Assembly: GCA_951812725.1 (NCBI GenBank)
Contig: OX638330.1
Span: 1,736,001-1,800,000 of the forward strand
Source of the DNA: an uncultured Caldilineaceae bacterium
GTDB lineage: Bacteria; Chloroflexota; Anaerolineae; Caldilineales; Caldilineaceae
Direction: 5' to 3'
DNA: 64,000 bases
The notes under the pieces are model-generated. The model did not search any database, was not told the origin of the DNA, and saw nothing but the letters and a program-made list of their open reading frames with translations. Made by a program: the position numbers and the translations under genes. How positions within the stretch are numbered: position 1 is the stretch's first letter; every line of letters starts with the position of its first letter. Below, one piece after another: positions 19,215-29,136 of this stretch.

Positions 19215-21929
19215 ATGCTTGTCCCTTTGTCCTGGCTCCAAGAATATGTGGATATCCCACTTCCCACAACGAAACTGGCCGAACGTCTGACGCTCGCCGG
19301 CCTGGAGGAGGCGAGCCTCACTCGCGTTGGCAAATGGTGGGAAGCCGACAGAATAGTTGTCGGTCAGGTCGTGGCGGTCACGCCCCATCCCGATGCCGAC
19401 CGGTTGGTCCTCGTTGACGTGGCCCACGAGTCCGGCCCTGATCCTGCGCACAGTGCCCCCCAGAGAGTCGTTACCGGGGCGCCCAATCTGTTTCAGTTCA
19501 AGGACAGCTCCATCTCCACAGGCGATCTTCCGGTTCTCAAAGTTGCGTTTGCCCGCGAGGGCGCGCAACTGATCGACGCCTACAGTGACAAACAGCCGCG
19601 TCCGCGCAAGAAGCTGAAAAAAGCGAAAATCCGCGGCGTCGAATCGCGTGGTATGGTTTGCTCGGAATTGGAACTCGGACTCAGCGAGGAGCACGAAGGG
19701 ATTATCATTTTGCCTGAAGACGCGCCTGTGGGATTACCTTTACGCGAATACCTGGGCGACGAAATTCTGGAAATCGACTTAACGCCCGACATGGCTCGCT
19801 GCCTGTCCATGTGGGGCATAGCAAGAGAAGTACATGCTCTGACAGAAGGCGCCATTCACCTGCCGGAAGACGAAGACGCCTCCCGCGGCGACGACCATGC
19901 CTCCGCCTACCTGATGGCCCAAATCGACGATCCGAGCCTGTGTCAGCGATTTACAGGTACCATCATTCGCGATATCGAGGTTGGCCCTTCTCCAAAATGG
20001 ATGCAGGACCGGCTGGCGAGCGCGGGCATGCGCCCCATCAATAACATCGTAGACATAACGAACTTTGTAATGCTGGAAACGGGCCAGCCCCTTCACGCAT
20101 TTGACTATGATTTGCTCGTCGACAGAGCAACCGGAATCGGTGAATCAAAGCCAACAATTATCGTGCGTACCGCCCATGTTAACGAGGTCCTTCAGACCCT
20201 GGACGGTCAGGAACGCAAACTCCAGGAATCGATGCTGGTTATCGCCGACAAGGCCGGCGCGGTTGCAATTGCCGGCGTGATGGGTGGCGCCGAGACGGAG
20301 GTACACGAAAAAACGCGCAATATCTTGCTCGAGGCTGCTACCTTTGACGGCATCAACAACCGCCGGACTTCCCAGTCCTTGCGCCTGCACAGCGAAGCCA
20401 GCCACCGCTTCACCCGCGGCGTTCCAGCCACATTGAACGACCTGGCAGCTCGCAGAGCCGCGAGTCTGATGCAGCAGCATGCCGGCGGGCGTGTCGTTCC
20501 CGGAATCGTGGATACCTACCCTGTACCCCAGCCAGAATTGAGAGTTTTCACATCCAGCAGCGACGTGAAACGCCTGTTGGGGATGGAACTTTCGCTCTCA
20601 GAGATTGGCGTCGCTCTTCAGAGATTGGATTTCGACGTTGAAGAGCTGTCCGATATGCCGGCAGACGCGCCGGAACGAGCAACTTTCGGGCTGGCGCGCG
20701 CGCACGGAGAGCCTGTGATCGCTGCCACTGTCCCCTGGCATCGACTGGACGTAACTGTGCCCGCCGACCTGACAGAGGAGGTAGCGCGCGTCGTTGGCTA
20801 CGACCTTATTGGAGAAACCCTACTCGATACAGTTCTTCCTCCCCAGCGCCGCAACATTCAGCTGGAAACCGAGGAAAACATCCGCGATATTCTCATCGGT
20901 TGTGGGCTGCAGGACACCGTCAATCACACGCTTACCACCCCGGAAAACCACGCCAAGCTGTTTGTCGCGGCATCCCAGGCGAGGGCAAACGGTGACCTTG
21001 AAAGTGGGGGCGAACCCCACGATTCTCCATCCTTCATCGCATTGACAAACCCCCTCTCCCCGGAGCGGAGGGTGATGCGCCGCACACTGGTCGTGAGTGC
21101 CTTGGAAAACCTGGCCTTTAATCAGCGCTATTCCGATCGACTGGCCGTTTTCGAAATCGGACGCGTCTATCGGCCGCAGCCCAATTCCAGCGCACCTTCT
21201 TCTGTTGAGGAGCTGAACAGTCCGCTGCCAGAAGAGGACCGCAGGCTGTGCATCGCCCTGCGGGGTGCCCGCAATCAGCAGCAGTCCTACCCTGCCACCG
21301 GGCTTTCCAACACCGATTCAGACCTGTTCGACTTCTTTGATCTGAAGGGCATCATCGAAACGCTTCTGGAAAGACTTGGCTTCCCACAGGAAAATTCCCA
21401 ATTCCTCGCCTTTCCTGATAGCGGACCGAACGACGATCGTACCGATGCCCAGTTCGGTCCCCGATGCGCACTTATCTCGCTCCATGACCAACATCTGGGC
21501 GTCGTCGGCGAACTGCATCCTAGTGTACGCAACGCTTTTGGCTTGGGCAACGAACGCGTGGTTTTGGCCGAATTGAACCTGGCGCCTCTGGTACGGCCCA
21601 GTTGGCAAATCTCGCAGATGACGCCAATAAGCGTCTATCCGCCGGTGGTGGAAGACCTCGCGTTCGTCGTGCCGGAGGATGTGACCCAACGCCGGTTGCT
21701 CGATGCGATTGTAGATGGAGGAGGGCGTAACAGAGATTCAATGCTGACAGCGGTGGAGCTGTTCGACATTTATCGCGGCGACCCTTTGCCGGTCGGCCAC
21801 AAATCACTGGCCTATCGCGTTACCTACCAGAGCATGGCCCACAGCTTGAAGGAAAAAGAGGTCAACCGTCTGCGGCAGCGTATCATCCGCACCGTCGAAA
21901 GGGCCACCGGAGGAAAGCTGCGCGCTTGA
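19215..21929 (+). CDS. pheT: Phenylalanyl-tRNA synthetase beta subunit
   Basis: Large subunit of the heterotetrameric PheRS, 904 residues against the usual 790-820. The N-terminus is canonical ([17 protein letters not shown]). An EMAP-type tRNA-binding domain follows (about residues 45-170), interrupted by acidic and basic insertions. Next come the B3/4 editing domain (HAFDYD near 296, GVMGG near 355), the B5 domain, the synthetase-like core ([13 protein letters not shown] near 640) and a C-terminal FDX-ACB anticodon-binding domain. The ATG is preceded by GGGAG. The extra length comes from several loops. The alpha-subunit gene pheS, usually directly upstream, is not here: a NUDIX gene occupies that place. 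Confidence 0.96.
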   Translation: MLVPLSWLQEYVDIPLPTTKLAERLTLAGLEEASLTRVGKWWEADRIVVGQVVAVTPHPDADRLVLVDVAHESGPDPAHSAPQRVVTGAPNLFQFKDSSISTGDLPVLKVAFAREGAQLIDAYSDKQPRPRKKLKKAKIRGVESRGMVCSELELGLSEEHEGIIILPEDAPVGLPLREYLGDEILEIDLTPDMARCLSMWGIAREVHALTEGAIHLPEDEDASRGDDHASAYLMAQIDDPSLCQRFTGTIIRDIEVGPSPKWMQDRLASAGMRPINNIVDITNFVMLETGQPLHAFDYDLLVDRATGIGESKPTIIVRTAHVNEVLQTLDGQERKLQESMLVIADKAGAVAIAGVMGGAETEVHEKTRNILLEAATFDGINNRRTSQSLRLHSEASHRFTRGVPATLNDLAARRAASLMQQHAGGRVVPGIVDTYPVPQPELRVFTSSSDVKRLLGMELSLSEIGVALQRLDFDVEELSDMPADAPERATFGLARAHGEPVIAATVPWHRLDVTVPADLTEEVARVVGYDLIGETLLDTVLPPQRRNIQLETEENIRDILIGCGLQDTVNHTLTTPENHAKLFVAASQARANGDLESGGEPHDSPSFIALTNPLSPERRVMRRTLVVSALENLAFNQRYSDRLAVFEIGRVYRPQPNSSAPSSVEELNSPLPEEDRRLCIALRGARNQQQSYPATGLSNTDSDLFDFFDLKGIIETLLERLGFPQENSQFLAFPDSGPNDDRTDAQFGPRCALISLHDQHLGVVGELHPSVRNAFGLGNERVVLAELNLAPLVRPSWQISQMTPISVYPPVVEDLAFVVPEDVTQRRLLDAIVDGGGRNRDSMLTAVELFDIYRGDPLPVGHKSLAYRVTYQSMAHSLKEKEVNRLRQRIIRTVERATGGKLRA

Positions 21930-22089
21930 CCGCTGATGCCGACCCTTAAGCGTGTCCGGGGGGCCTTGTTTCACGATACAGGTAGGCGTTAGTTTCTTTG
22001 ACAGTTCAGTCGTAGTGACTTTAGCGAATGAGGCGGCTTGCATCTTGCCTGGTACGCGTCACGCCAAAGCAACTGCAGTGTCTGGCTCG

Positions 22090-23049
22090 TCAACGGACAA
22101 TGTACTTTGGCCCTGAATTCAGTTCCACGGGCTTTCCTCGCCGTATGCGATAGAGGTCAAGGTCGCCCGCGACATCCGTGTTGGGGAAGACAGCGCGAGC
22201 TTCCGCCAGAATTTCCTTTGCGTGATAGCGGCGGCTTATATGGTGAAGCACCAGATGCTTCACGCCTGACTTTTGGGCCAGCCGAGCCGCCGCACGGGCC
22301 GTAATGTGCCCATGATTCCGCGCCAATTCTTGCTCCTCGTCCAGGTATGTCGCCTCAATAGCCAGTAAGTCCGCATCAGCAACAATCTTGTGCAACGGAC
22401 CGGTCCGGCCCACGTCGCCTACAAAGCAGAATTTTGCCCCCTTCTGCGATTCGCCCAGCACGTCTTGCGGCTGAACTGTGCGCCCATTTGCCAACTCAAC
22501 CGACCGGCCCGCAACCAACTCCCTGCGTTCCGGACCTGCCGGAACGCCAAGCGCTTCGGCCTTCGCATTGTCGAATGGTGAACGAGTCTCCTCCTCGAAG
22601 GTAAAACCGAAGCAGCCAGAGCCGCGATGCGGTACCGAGAACGCGGTAAGCGAAAATCCCTTACCTTCAAACAGAGTTCCTGCTTCCATCACATTTAGGC
22701 TGACGCCGGCCTGCGTAACATTCCCGACGCCGAAAACGACCTCCATCAGTCGATGGACTCGGGCCAGCGCCTGCTCACCGCCGTGAATCTCCAAGGTATC
22801 CAGGGTCTCCCAGTGCCCCAGTGTGCTCGCCAGCCCTCCCAGCCCCAATATATGGTCGAGATGTCCGTGCGTGAGTAGGATCTTGTCAAGTCGGCGAAAC
22901 CCGAGGCCGCTGCGCAAAATTTGACGTTGTGTACCTTCGCCGCAGTCGATCAGGAAACGATGCTCCTGTGCCATCACCAACGCAGCTGAAAGGCCCCGGT
23001 GAACAGAGGGCGCAGAGGCTGAAGTCCCAAGAAATACCAGCTCAAACAA
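22090..23049 (-). CDS. rnz: Ribonuclease Z (tRNase Z)
   Basis: Zinc-dependent endonuclease that removes the 3' trailer of tRNA precursors, 319 residues. This fits the local tRNA-Leu, which lacks an encoded CCA. The metallo-beta-lactamase motif is THGHLDH (residues about 60-66), and the [14 protein letters not shown] start, PVHR-type (VPHRG) segment, FVGDVGRTG and NHGHITA motifs are all present. The start is TTG with an AGAGAG stretch upstream. It is the short (tRNase Z-S) form. It stands alone, 76 bp after the phosphoesterase gene on the same strand. Confidence 0.92.
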   Translation of the reverse strand: MFELVFLGTSASAPSVHRGLSAALVMAQEHRFLIDCGEGTQRQILRSGLGFRRLDKILLTHGHLDHILGLGGLASTLGHWETLDTLEIHGGEQALARVHRLMEVVFGVGNVTQAGVSLNVMEAGTLFEGKGFSLTAFSVPHRGSGCFGFTFEEETRSPFDNAKAEALGVPAGPERRELVAGRSVELANGRTVQPQDVLGESQKGAKFCFVGDVGRTGPLHKIVADADLLAIEATYLDEEQELARNHGHITARAAARLAQKSGVKHLVLHHISRRYHAKEILAEARAVFPNTDVAGDLDLYRIRRGKPVELNSGPKYIVR

Positions 23050-23125
23050 TGTATTTTCTCTCTGAAATTGTATTGGGCAGCGACTTTGAGTCGAGGAAAT
23101 CGTTGAAGAAGATCAGATCATCATC

Positions 23126-23623
23126 CTAGTTATCTAGAACCCGCTGTGAGTACCGATGACGCACGCAGTCATAAACGCCCCAGCTTGGCGCGCCCAAACG
23201 ACCCATTACTTCTCCCGGATTGACAAGCAGGCAGTCGCCTAATTGTTCCCAATGTCGTATGTGGTCGTGGCCGTAGCAGACAAGGTCGAATGCGCCGCTT
23301 TGCGCAATCCGCCGCGCCGGCTCCGGATAGTGAATTAGCGCGACCTGCCTTCCCCCGAGTTCCAGCTCGGCGTAGGGGCCATGCAACGTAACGTGCGAGA
23401 AACCGGCGGCAATCTGCTGCTGCAACCGCCCGTCGCCGTCGTTGTTGCCCTCCACGATATGAATTGGTCCGCCAAATGCCTGCGCCATCTGCGCGACAAT
23501 AAATGGGGCAATCAGGTCGCCGCAGTGCAGCAGCGCCTCGCAGCCCTCTTCAGCTACCGCGGCAAGCGCTTTCTCAAGGTTCCAGATATTATCATGGCTA
23601 TCGGAAAGGATGGCAATTTTCAT
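23126..23623 (-). CDS. YfcE/MJ0936-family metallophosphoesterase
   Basis: A 165-residue calcineurin-like phosphodiesterase. The dinuclear metal ligands are visible as SDSHDN (residues 7-12), HCGD (33-36), EGNND (about 58-62) and GHDH (about 118-121). The family hydrolyses phosphodiesters in vitro; its natural substrate is unsettled. The ATG follows GGGAGAA. It is probably cotranscribed with rnz downstream. Confidence 0.9.
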   Translation of the reverse strand: MKIAILSDSHDNIWNLEKALAAVAEEGCEALLHCGDLIAPFIVAQMAQAFGGPIHIVEGNNDGDGRLQQQIAAGFSHVTLHGPYAELELGGRQVALIHYPEPARRIAQSGAFDLVCYGHDHIRHWEQLGDCLLVNPGEVMGRLGAPSWGVYDCVRHRYSQRVLDN

Positions 23624-24106
23624 GCATTTTCTCCCATTTGCGACCCTGGGCCCGCGAAACAGGTGGGGCTCGTGTAGTATATCTGACCCGATTCAAGACG
23701 GCAATGGAGAGACGATGTGATATAATGTAAGGCACGTCGTGATATAATGTAAGGCACGCCTCAACGCGCCTTCTAGCCAATATGCCGTGATTCTCATCCA
23801 TAGTTTTCCGTCGAATATCTGGCTTCGGTCTTGTCCTCTCATGCAAATGCAAGCTTGAATCATAGCGCCCGACACGGGCTGTATACAGTTATGGCCGAAA
23901 TTTAGTACGCTCAGGCGAATTACTTGCTCTTTTGGTATATTTCTGCATAATTGTAAACGGAGAAAACATTCCTCCCTGTCCCGAAAATTCCCAGCGCAGT
24001 ACTGCAAGTCGATGGGGGCTTTTTCCAGGATCGCGTTGAGAGGCTGCCCCAACGCAGCGACATACCCAGCCTTGCAGGTCCGTTGTAAACACAGGCACTG
24101 ATCCAA
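23624..24106. other. Divergent intergenic region
   Basis: About 480 bp between the phosphoesterase (minus) and the LysM lipoprotein (plus). It contains a tandem 22-bp repeat with two TATAAT boxes (23717-23760). The AT-rich part at 23900-23970 shows no gene. Confidence 0.55.
23717..23760 (+). repeat. Tandem 22-bp repeat carrying two TATAAT boxes
   Basis: Two consecutive copies of a 22-bp unit whose first 20 bases read GTGATATAATGTAAGGCACG. The copies differ only in the last two bases of the unit. Each holds a perfect TATAAT (23721-23726 and 23743-23748). No good -35 lies 17 bp upstream of either. It could be a duplicated -10 or operator element, or a chance slippage product. Confidence 0.7.
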
Positions 24107-25123
24107 ATGAACTGGCTTTCTACGATAGCAAGTAAGGTGGCAGTGACTGCCATAGCAGCAATGGCTGCACTCTTTGCCCTCTCTGGGTGCGGGCAGGTCA
24201 TCACTCTCATTCCGACCACGACACCGATGCCGGAGGCTGTCGCCACTTTGGTGCCACCCTCAGGCCCGACTGCCATTCCAACGGCCACACCCGCTCCTTA
24301 TACCCCTCCGCCGACCCCAACTCCCACCGAGACGCCTTCTCCAACCATTTACACTGTTGTGCCAGGGGATAACCTCGGTCGCATTGCCACTCTATTCGGA
24401 GTGTCTGTCGATTCGATACAGGAACGAAACAACATCTCGGACCCCCGCACGCTCCAACCCGGCCAGCAACTGGTGATTCCGTCGCCTGTGTCAGCTGAAG
24501 GCGGTCCGGCAGGTGTCAGGCCAACTCCAACTCCTATTGCTTTTTCCCATCAGAGAGTGCATTTCAGCTTTACGCCGCTTGGAGGCCTGTGGGTCCTTGG
24601 CGAAGTCGAAAACACGAGCGCCTTTATGCTCGAACAGGTTCGCGTCGGAGTCAAGCTCCTGGACGCACAGCGGCAGATCTTGGCGGAAGATAACGGCATG
24701 GTGCTGCTGAATCTGGTTGAGCCAGGAGGAGTCGCGCCTTTTGCAATCCTTTTTGAAGAGGCTCCGAAAGAGTTCGCGAGCTACCTTATTTTTCCTGTAA
24801 GTGGAGTTCCAGCATATGAAGGTGGTTACTACCGGGACCTGGCCGTGGATGAACTGACTTCCGATGGAGAAAGCTACTCTGCATACACAGTAAGAGGAAC
24901 CGTGCGAAATATTGGCCAGGAGGAAGCTCTTGAGGTGCAGGTAATCCTGACTGCTTACGATCCACTTGACCGCGTGATTGCAACCCGCAGAATCGCGCCC
25001 GATCACAATGTTGTCGCCGCAGGTGGAGCTACAACCTTTACCGCCATCCTCGTTCCGTTTGGCGGGCCGGTGGAACGGATCCACGCGGCTGCACAAGGTC
25101 GAAGATATCCGGCCGGAAACTAA
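24107..25123 (+). CDS. LysM-domain lipoprotein with FxLYD-like C-terminal domains
   Basis: A 338-residue exported lipoprotein. The signal peptide ends in the lipobox LSGC (Cys about residue 28). A Pro/Thr-rich linker follows (about residues 35-80), then one LysM domain (YTVVPGDNLGRIATLFGVS to LQPGQQLVIP, about 82-126) that binds peptidoglycan glycan. A second Pro/Thr linker is followed by two Ig-like FxLYD-type domains (LGEVENTSAFMLEQVRV and RGTVRNIGQEEALEV). This is a common cell-surface architecture in Chloroflexota. Its stop is 12 bp from the family-length end of the convergent ALDH gene, so no room exists for two separate terminators. Confidence 0.85.
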   Translation: MNWLSTIASKVAVTAIAAMAALFALSGCGQVITLIPTTTPMPEAVATLVPPSGPTAIPTATPAPYTPPPTPTPTETPSPTIYTVVPGDNLGRIATLFGVSVDSIQERNNISDPRTLQPGQQLVIPSPVSAEGGPAGVRPTPTPIAFSHQRVHFSFTPLGGLWVLGEVENTSAFMLEQVRVGVKLLDAQRQILAEDNGMVLLNLVEPGGVAPFAILFEEAPKEFASYLIFPVSGVPAYEGGYYRDLAVDELTSDGESYSAYTVRGTVRNIGQEEALEVQVILTAYDPLDRVIATRRIAPDHNVVAAGGATTFTAILVPFGGPVERIHAAAQGRRYPAGN

Positions 25124-25222
25124 AGTCCGCCTGGCCTAATTCACGTCAAATCTAACCCCTTGGGCCAGGGGTAGTTCACTCCCGTAGTTGATCGTCACTG
25201 TCTGACGACGGGCATATGCCTT

Positions 25223-26713
25223 CTAGGCGTCCGAACCGCTTTCGCGACCGCCGCCAGTGTCCTTCTCGCCCCCGAAAGCTCCTCCGATCTCTGCGCCGGC
25301 CGTGCCGGTGTTAACACTGGCAAGCCCGCAATCGCTACCGGTTACACTTAGAAACGCCTCGACTTCGCGAAGATTATTGCTGAATATGGCGGAAGAAAGA
25401 CCCTGGGACACACAGTTGTGAATGGCAAACGCATCTTCGAGATTCTCATACCTTAGCACGTACATTATCGGCGCAAATGTTTCCTCGCCGACGATCTCAG
25501 AATCCGGCGAGACGCCTTCAATCAGAGTCGGGGCAACGTAGTTCCCCCCTTCGAGTCCTGGTACAGTCAGGACGGAGTTTCCGAACAGAACGCGCCCGCC
25601 GGCAGCTTGTGCCCTCTCGATTGCCACACGATAGGAATTGACCGCTCCCTGGTTGATCAGCGGCCCCACCAGCACGCCCGGTTCGAGTGGACTGCCAACC
25701 TTTGCCGTCTCGTAGGCCGCAACCAGCCGGGGAAGAAAGCTGTCAAAGAGGCTCCCGTGAAGGATGACGCGCCTGGTGGTGGTACAGCGCTGGCCCGCAG
25801 TCGCCAGCGCGCCGAATGCAACCCCTCGCAGCGCAATCTCCGGGTCGGCATCCGGCGTAACAATGGCTGCATTGTTGCCGCCCATCTCCAGAATTGTGCG
25901 GCCTATGCGTTCCCCTACTCGCGCAGCCACGCCGCGCCCGGTCTGAACAGAGCCGGTAAAAGACAGCAAGGGCAACCGCCGATCCGTGCTCATGCGCTGT
26001 CCGAACTCACCGGCCTCGTCTATTGCCAGGAAAAATATTGAGGGCAGCCCGAAATCGTCAAGCACTGCGTTAACGATATTGGTCGTAGCAATCGCAGTGA
26101 GTGCCGCGTCCGGTGAGGGCTTCCAAACGACGACATTGCCGATAACCGAAGCGATGAACGCATTCCAGGACCAGGGGGCACAGGGGAAATTAAAAGCCGT
26201 GATTACGCCGACAATGCCATAGGGATGCCACTGTTCATACAGTCGGTGGTCGGGCCGCTCACTGGCCATCGTCACGCCGTACAACTGGCGGGAGAGGCCG
26301 ACAGCAAAGTCGCTGATGTCGATCATCTCCTGCACTTCGCCTTTGCCTTCTACAGGGGTCTTCCCCACCTCGAGCGTAACCAGAAGGCCAAGGCTCTCCA
26401 CGTACTCGCGCAGGCGGTCGCCGATAGCCCGCACTACTTCCCCCCGCTTTGGCGCCGGTACCAGTGACCATTCCTGATAGGCAATCCAGGCCCTCTCCAT
26501 CAGCCGATCGTAGTCATCATTCCCGGCGACGGCAACATCTGCCACCCACTCGCCGTTGATTGGCGAATGCACCGCGAGGCGGCGCCGGCCCTCTCCCGCC
26601 AGCCACTGTCCATCGTACAATCCGGAAACCTGCCGATAGAGTCCCAGATCGGCAAAGACCCGATCCTTCACCGCTTCGAATTCGGACATGCCTATCTTCC
26701 TGTCTTCTGTCAT
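25223..26713 (-). CDS. ALDH7-type aldehyde dehydrogenase, C-terminus cut by an in-frame amber codon
   Basis: NAD-dependent aldehyde dehydrogenase closest to ALDH7 (alpha-aminoadipate semialdehyde/piperideine-6-carboxylate dehydrogenase). The catalytic residues are E276 (ILEMGGNNA) and C310 (GQRCTTTRR), and the tail motif GGGRESGSDA is present. The ATG at 26713 has a GGGGAAG site. After 496 residues the frame meets TAG (25223-25225) where ALDH7 proteins have Trp before K-x-Y-x-RR. The same frame then continues with the normal family tail (KAYARRQTVTINYG, then LPLAQG) to a TAG at 25136-25138. A full-length product would have 525 residues. It is therefore a recent nonsense mutation, a sequencing error, or suppressed. 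It sits 17 bp after a PhyH gene, in the same operon. Confidence 0.88.
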   Translation of the reverse strand: MTEDRKIGMSEFEAVKDRVFADLGLYRQVSGLYDGQWLAGEGRRRLAVHSPINGEWVADVAVAGNDDYDRLMERAWIAYQEWSLVPAPKRGEVVRAIGDRLREYVESLGLLVTLEVGKTPVEGKGEVQEMIDISDFAVGLSRQLYGVTMASERPDHRLYEQWHPYGIVGVITAFNFPCAPWSWNAFIASVIGNVVVWKPSPDAALTAIATTNIVNAVLDDFGLPSIFFLAIDEAGEFGQRMSTDRRLPLLSFTGSVQTGRGVAARVGERIGRTILEMGGNNAAIVTPDADPEIALRGVAFGALATAGQRCTTTRRVILHGSLFDSFLPRLVAAYETAKVGSPLEPGVLVGPLINQGAVNSYRVAIERAQAAGGRVLFGNSVLTVPGLEGGNYVAPTLIEGVSPDSEIVGEETFAPIMYVLRYENLEDAFAIHNCVSQGLSSAIFSNNLREVEAFLSVTGSDCGLASVNTGTAGAEIGGAFGGEKDTGGGRESGSDA

Positions 26714-26730
26714 ACACTTCCCCGTTGCCT

Positions 26731-27669
26731 TCAAATGTGAACGGGAATCTCTTCCTCGGTCTCGACGCGGGCCTCGGCCCACGACCGCAACGGTACATCC
26801 TCCTCACTCTTCGTTAGCCAGTATTGCGAGGAAGGATGGAAGGTCGAATCGTTCCCCAGCGGATCACCGCCACTGGCCAACGCGCCCAGCAGCTGCTTGC
26901 GAATAGGCGAGCTGCGGTCAACCAGTGCCTGATCTTGCGTGATATAGTCAGTGGGACGCAGCCAACGGTAATTGTAGCCGACGTGCATGATCTTGCGAGT
27001 ACGATTGGAAAGATTGGGGCCGACGCAATGCCATACAGCCGTCCTCCACAGGACCGCCGCGCCCGGTTTCAGCCGCAATTCCATCGCTTCGCTCGGATCG
27101 ACCTGCCGGCCCATTTCGCGCAGTTCACTCGGCGCGCGCAGATGGCTTCCCGGCACCAGCCACAAGTTGCCGCTCTGCGATTCGCTCAGATCCGAAAGCA
27201 CGTAGAAAACCTTGATCTCCATGAAAGGCAGCCGCCCGTCCAGCGAGGGGGCCATGAAAAGCGAATCGCTGGCCAGATCAGGGTGCCACGACAGGTTGCG
27301 GTAGCCGACCTCCTGGTCCCCACCGTCCCCCACGCCAAGTGCACCGGGCTCGAGGCCCTCCGGGTAAGGAGGACGGTAGTCCAGATGCGTTGTGCGAATC
27401 TGGATATTCCAGCCAATGGCGTCCACCACCAGCGGCAACATGCGCGGATGGTCGATTAGATCGAGAAAGGCGTCATGATGGGACAGGGCATTGCGCACAG
27501 CAAAAGGGTCGTTCGGACCAAGCCCTTGGACGGTCCGGACCTCCTCGGCAACGTCGTCAATGGCCGCCAGCAGCCTTTCCAACTCCGCCGGGGTCAGAAA
27601 ATCCTCGAGAATGATAAACCCCTGTTCATCGAAATCTGTCCTCTGCTGCGGGGTCATGGCTAAAGACAT
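26731..27669 (-). CDS. Phytanoyl-CoA dioxygenase (PhyH) family protein
   Basis: Fe(II)/2-oxoglutarate dioxygenase of 312 residues. The facial triad is H129-x-D131 (SWHPDLAS) and H214 (AVWHCVGPN), with arginines at 223-225 to anchor 2-oxoglutarate. The Shine-Dalgarno GGAGGG precedes the ATG. The segment between the triad halves is longer than in the dioxygenase at 5090 and the sequence is clearly different, so the substrate probably differs. It lies between the Gfo/Idh oxidoreductase (35 bp upstream) and the ALDH (17 bp downstream). A hydroxylation that unmasks an aldehyde, oxidised next by the ALDH, is a plausible but unproven sequence. Confidence 0.9.
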   Translation of the reverse strand: MSLAMTPQQRTDFDEQGFIILEDFLTPAELERLLAAIDDVAEEVRTVQGLGPNDPFAVRNALSHHDAFLDLIDHPRMLPLVVDAIGWNIQIRTTHLDYRPPYPEGLEPGALGVGDGGDQEVGYRNLSWHPDLASDSLFMAPSLDGRLPFMEIKVFYVLSDLSESQSGNLWLVPGSHLRAPSELREMGRQVDPSEAMELRLKPGAAVLWRTAVWHCVGPNLSNRTRKIMHVGYNYRWLRPTDYITQDQALVDRSSPIRKQLLGALASGGDPLGNDSTFHPSSQYWLTKSEEDVPLRSWAEARVETEEEIPVHI

Positions 27670-27704
27670 GGTTTCCCTCCTGGCTTTTCTGCCTTACGTC
27701 TTTA

Positions 27705-28994
27705 TCACGTCAAGTCCCAATGCTCGTCAATGGGATCCTGGAAAGCCGAACGCGTCCCATTGAGGACATCTTCTACCTTCACTACTTCACCGGTCAAACC
27801 CGATTCGTAGATTGCGTCCCCCAGCGCCAGCGAGCGCATACCCTCCCAACCGTCGATCTCCGGCGCCGACCTGTTGCCTCGCAAAATTTCCAGGAACTCC
27901 CAGATCTCGATAGAGAAGCCGTCGGTCGCCCCTCCCGGATAGAACTCCTCCTCTTCCTCCTGTGACAGGGAGGCGCGGTGCATCTTCTCCAGTTCCTGCA
28001 TACTATAGACTGTTCCATCGGAACATTCCAGCCGGGCCGTTTCATCTTTCTGGGGCGTGCGTTGAAACAGATGAAAAATCGAGAAAGGCGCGGCGGTTGT
28101 ATCGCGCAGCGAACCCTGGCTGCCATAGAAGGTCACATCATAGGCATCTTCGCCAGGGGCGGCCAGACTCCACGACCATGTGCCCGCGACCCCATTCTCG
28201 AAGGTCAAAGTAACGAAAACGGTATCCTCCGGCGCCTCCGCAAACGATTGGGGCTCTCCCGTCTTTACCGACCGTACGACAGCATAGACACTATCGACTT
28301 CCCCAAAGAAGTAGCGCATTGAATCACAGTAGTGAAAGCCGCTGTCCAGCACCGGCCCTCCGCCTGACATCAGTTTGTCCCGCCGCCAGCGTTTGTGACT
28401 TGGAAGCGGTTCATCCGACGCTCCTGCCTGCTGTCCCCACAGTTGGGCAGGATTTGGCTGGCTGCTGGCCTGCCCAGGTCCCCCGGGGAGCACTGCCGAG
28501 GAACGATACTGATGAAAGAAACTCAGTGGTGTACCGATCAGGCCGGACGCATCGAACACCCATTTTACCGTCCGCTGACCAGGCTGACGGCGGTGGGGCG
28601 CGGCGGTCGAAAGGACCCTGCCAGTCCTCTCTGCAGTCTCAATCATCAGGCGGCATGCCTTTATGGTAATTCCAAGCGGTTTCTCGCACAACACATGCAA
28701 ACCGGCCTCCATGCAGTCCACCGCAATGCTGTGATGCAGCCCATGCGGTAAGCACAGGTCCGCAGCGTCTACCTGTGCTTCTGCGAGAAGTTCCTGATGC
28801 GTGCCGTAGACGACAGGGCGTTCCCCCAATAGCTCCTCAAACATGTCGGCGCGCTCAGACGCTGCTTGACCGTTGGCGTCACAGACCGCACTAACCACAA
28901 AGTCGCCGCGACCGCGTTCCTGTAGATCCTTCATCGCCAGCACGTGGCGTCGCGAAATTCTGCCACAGCCGATTAGAGCCAATCGTATGGGCAT
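27705..28994 (-). CDS. Gfo/Idh/MocA family oxidoreductase
   Basis: NAD(P)-dependent dehydrogenase of the glucose-fructose oxidoreductase/inositol dehydrogenase family, 429 residues. The N-terminal Rossmann motif is ALIGCGRISRRH and the conserved LCEKPLG, with its catalytic-site Lys, is at about residue 104. The C-terminal alpha/beta domain includes GGGPVLDSGFHYCD near 230, where H and D line the sugar pocket. The ATG at 28994 has a GAGGAT site. Two stretches (residues about 150-215, Pro/Gln-rich, and an E-rich loop near 370) are longer than usual. It follows the ABC permeases in the operon, consistent with oxidation of an imported sugar or cyclitol. Confidence 0.9.
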   Translation of the reverse strand: MPIRLALIGCGRISRRHVLAMKDLQERGRGDFVVSAVCDANGQAASERADMFEELLGERPVVYGTHQELLAEAQVDAADLCLPHGLHHSIAVDCMEAGLHVLCEKPLGITIKACRLMIETAERTGRVLSTAAPHRRQPGQRTVKWVFDASGLIGTPLSFFHQYRSSAVLPGGPGQASSQPNPAQLWGQQAGASDEPLPSHKRWRRDKLMSGGGPVLDSGFHYCDSMRYFFGEVDSVYAVVRSVKTGEPQSFAEAPEDTVFVTLTFENGVAGTWSWSLAAPGEDAYDVTFYGSQGSLRDTTAAPFSIFHLFQRTPQKDETARLECSDGTVYSMQELEKMHRASLSQEEEEEFYPGGATDGFSIEIWEFLEILRGNRSAPEIDGWEGMRSLALGDAIYESGLTGEVVKVEDVLNGTRSAFQDPIDEHWDLT

Positions 28995-29136
28995 ACAGAT
29001 ATCCTCAAGAATGTGTGATTCTCTGCCATCGGGTTGGTTGAGGGGGCAGCACATCGTCTAGGGGATGGCTACTGCTTGCATACACTGCAAAAAGGATTGA
29101 GAGGCTATGAGATTTTCAGCCAGCAGGGGAATCGGG

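Noticed and set aside
23717..23760. CRISPR-like array
   Set aside because: Only two copies with no spacer between them and no cas genes in the window.
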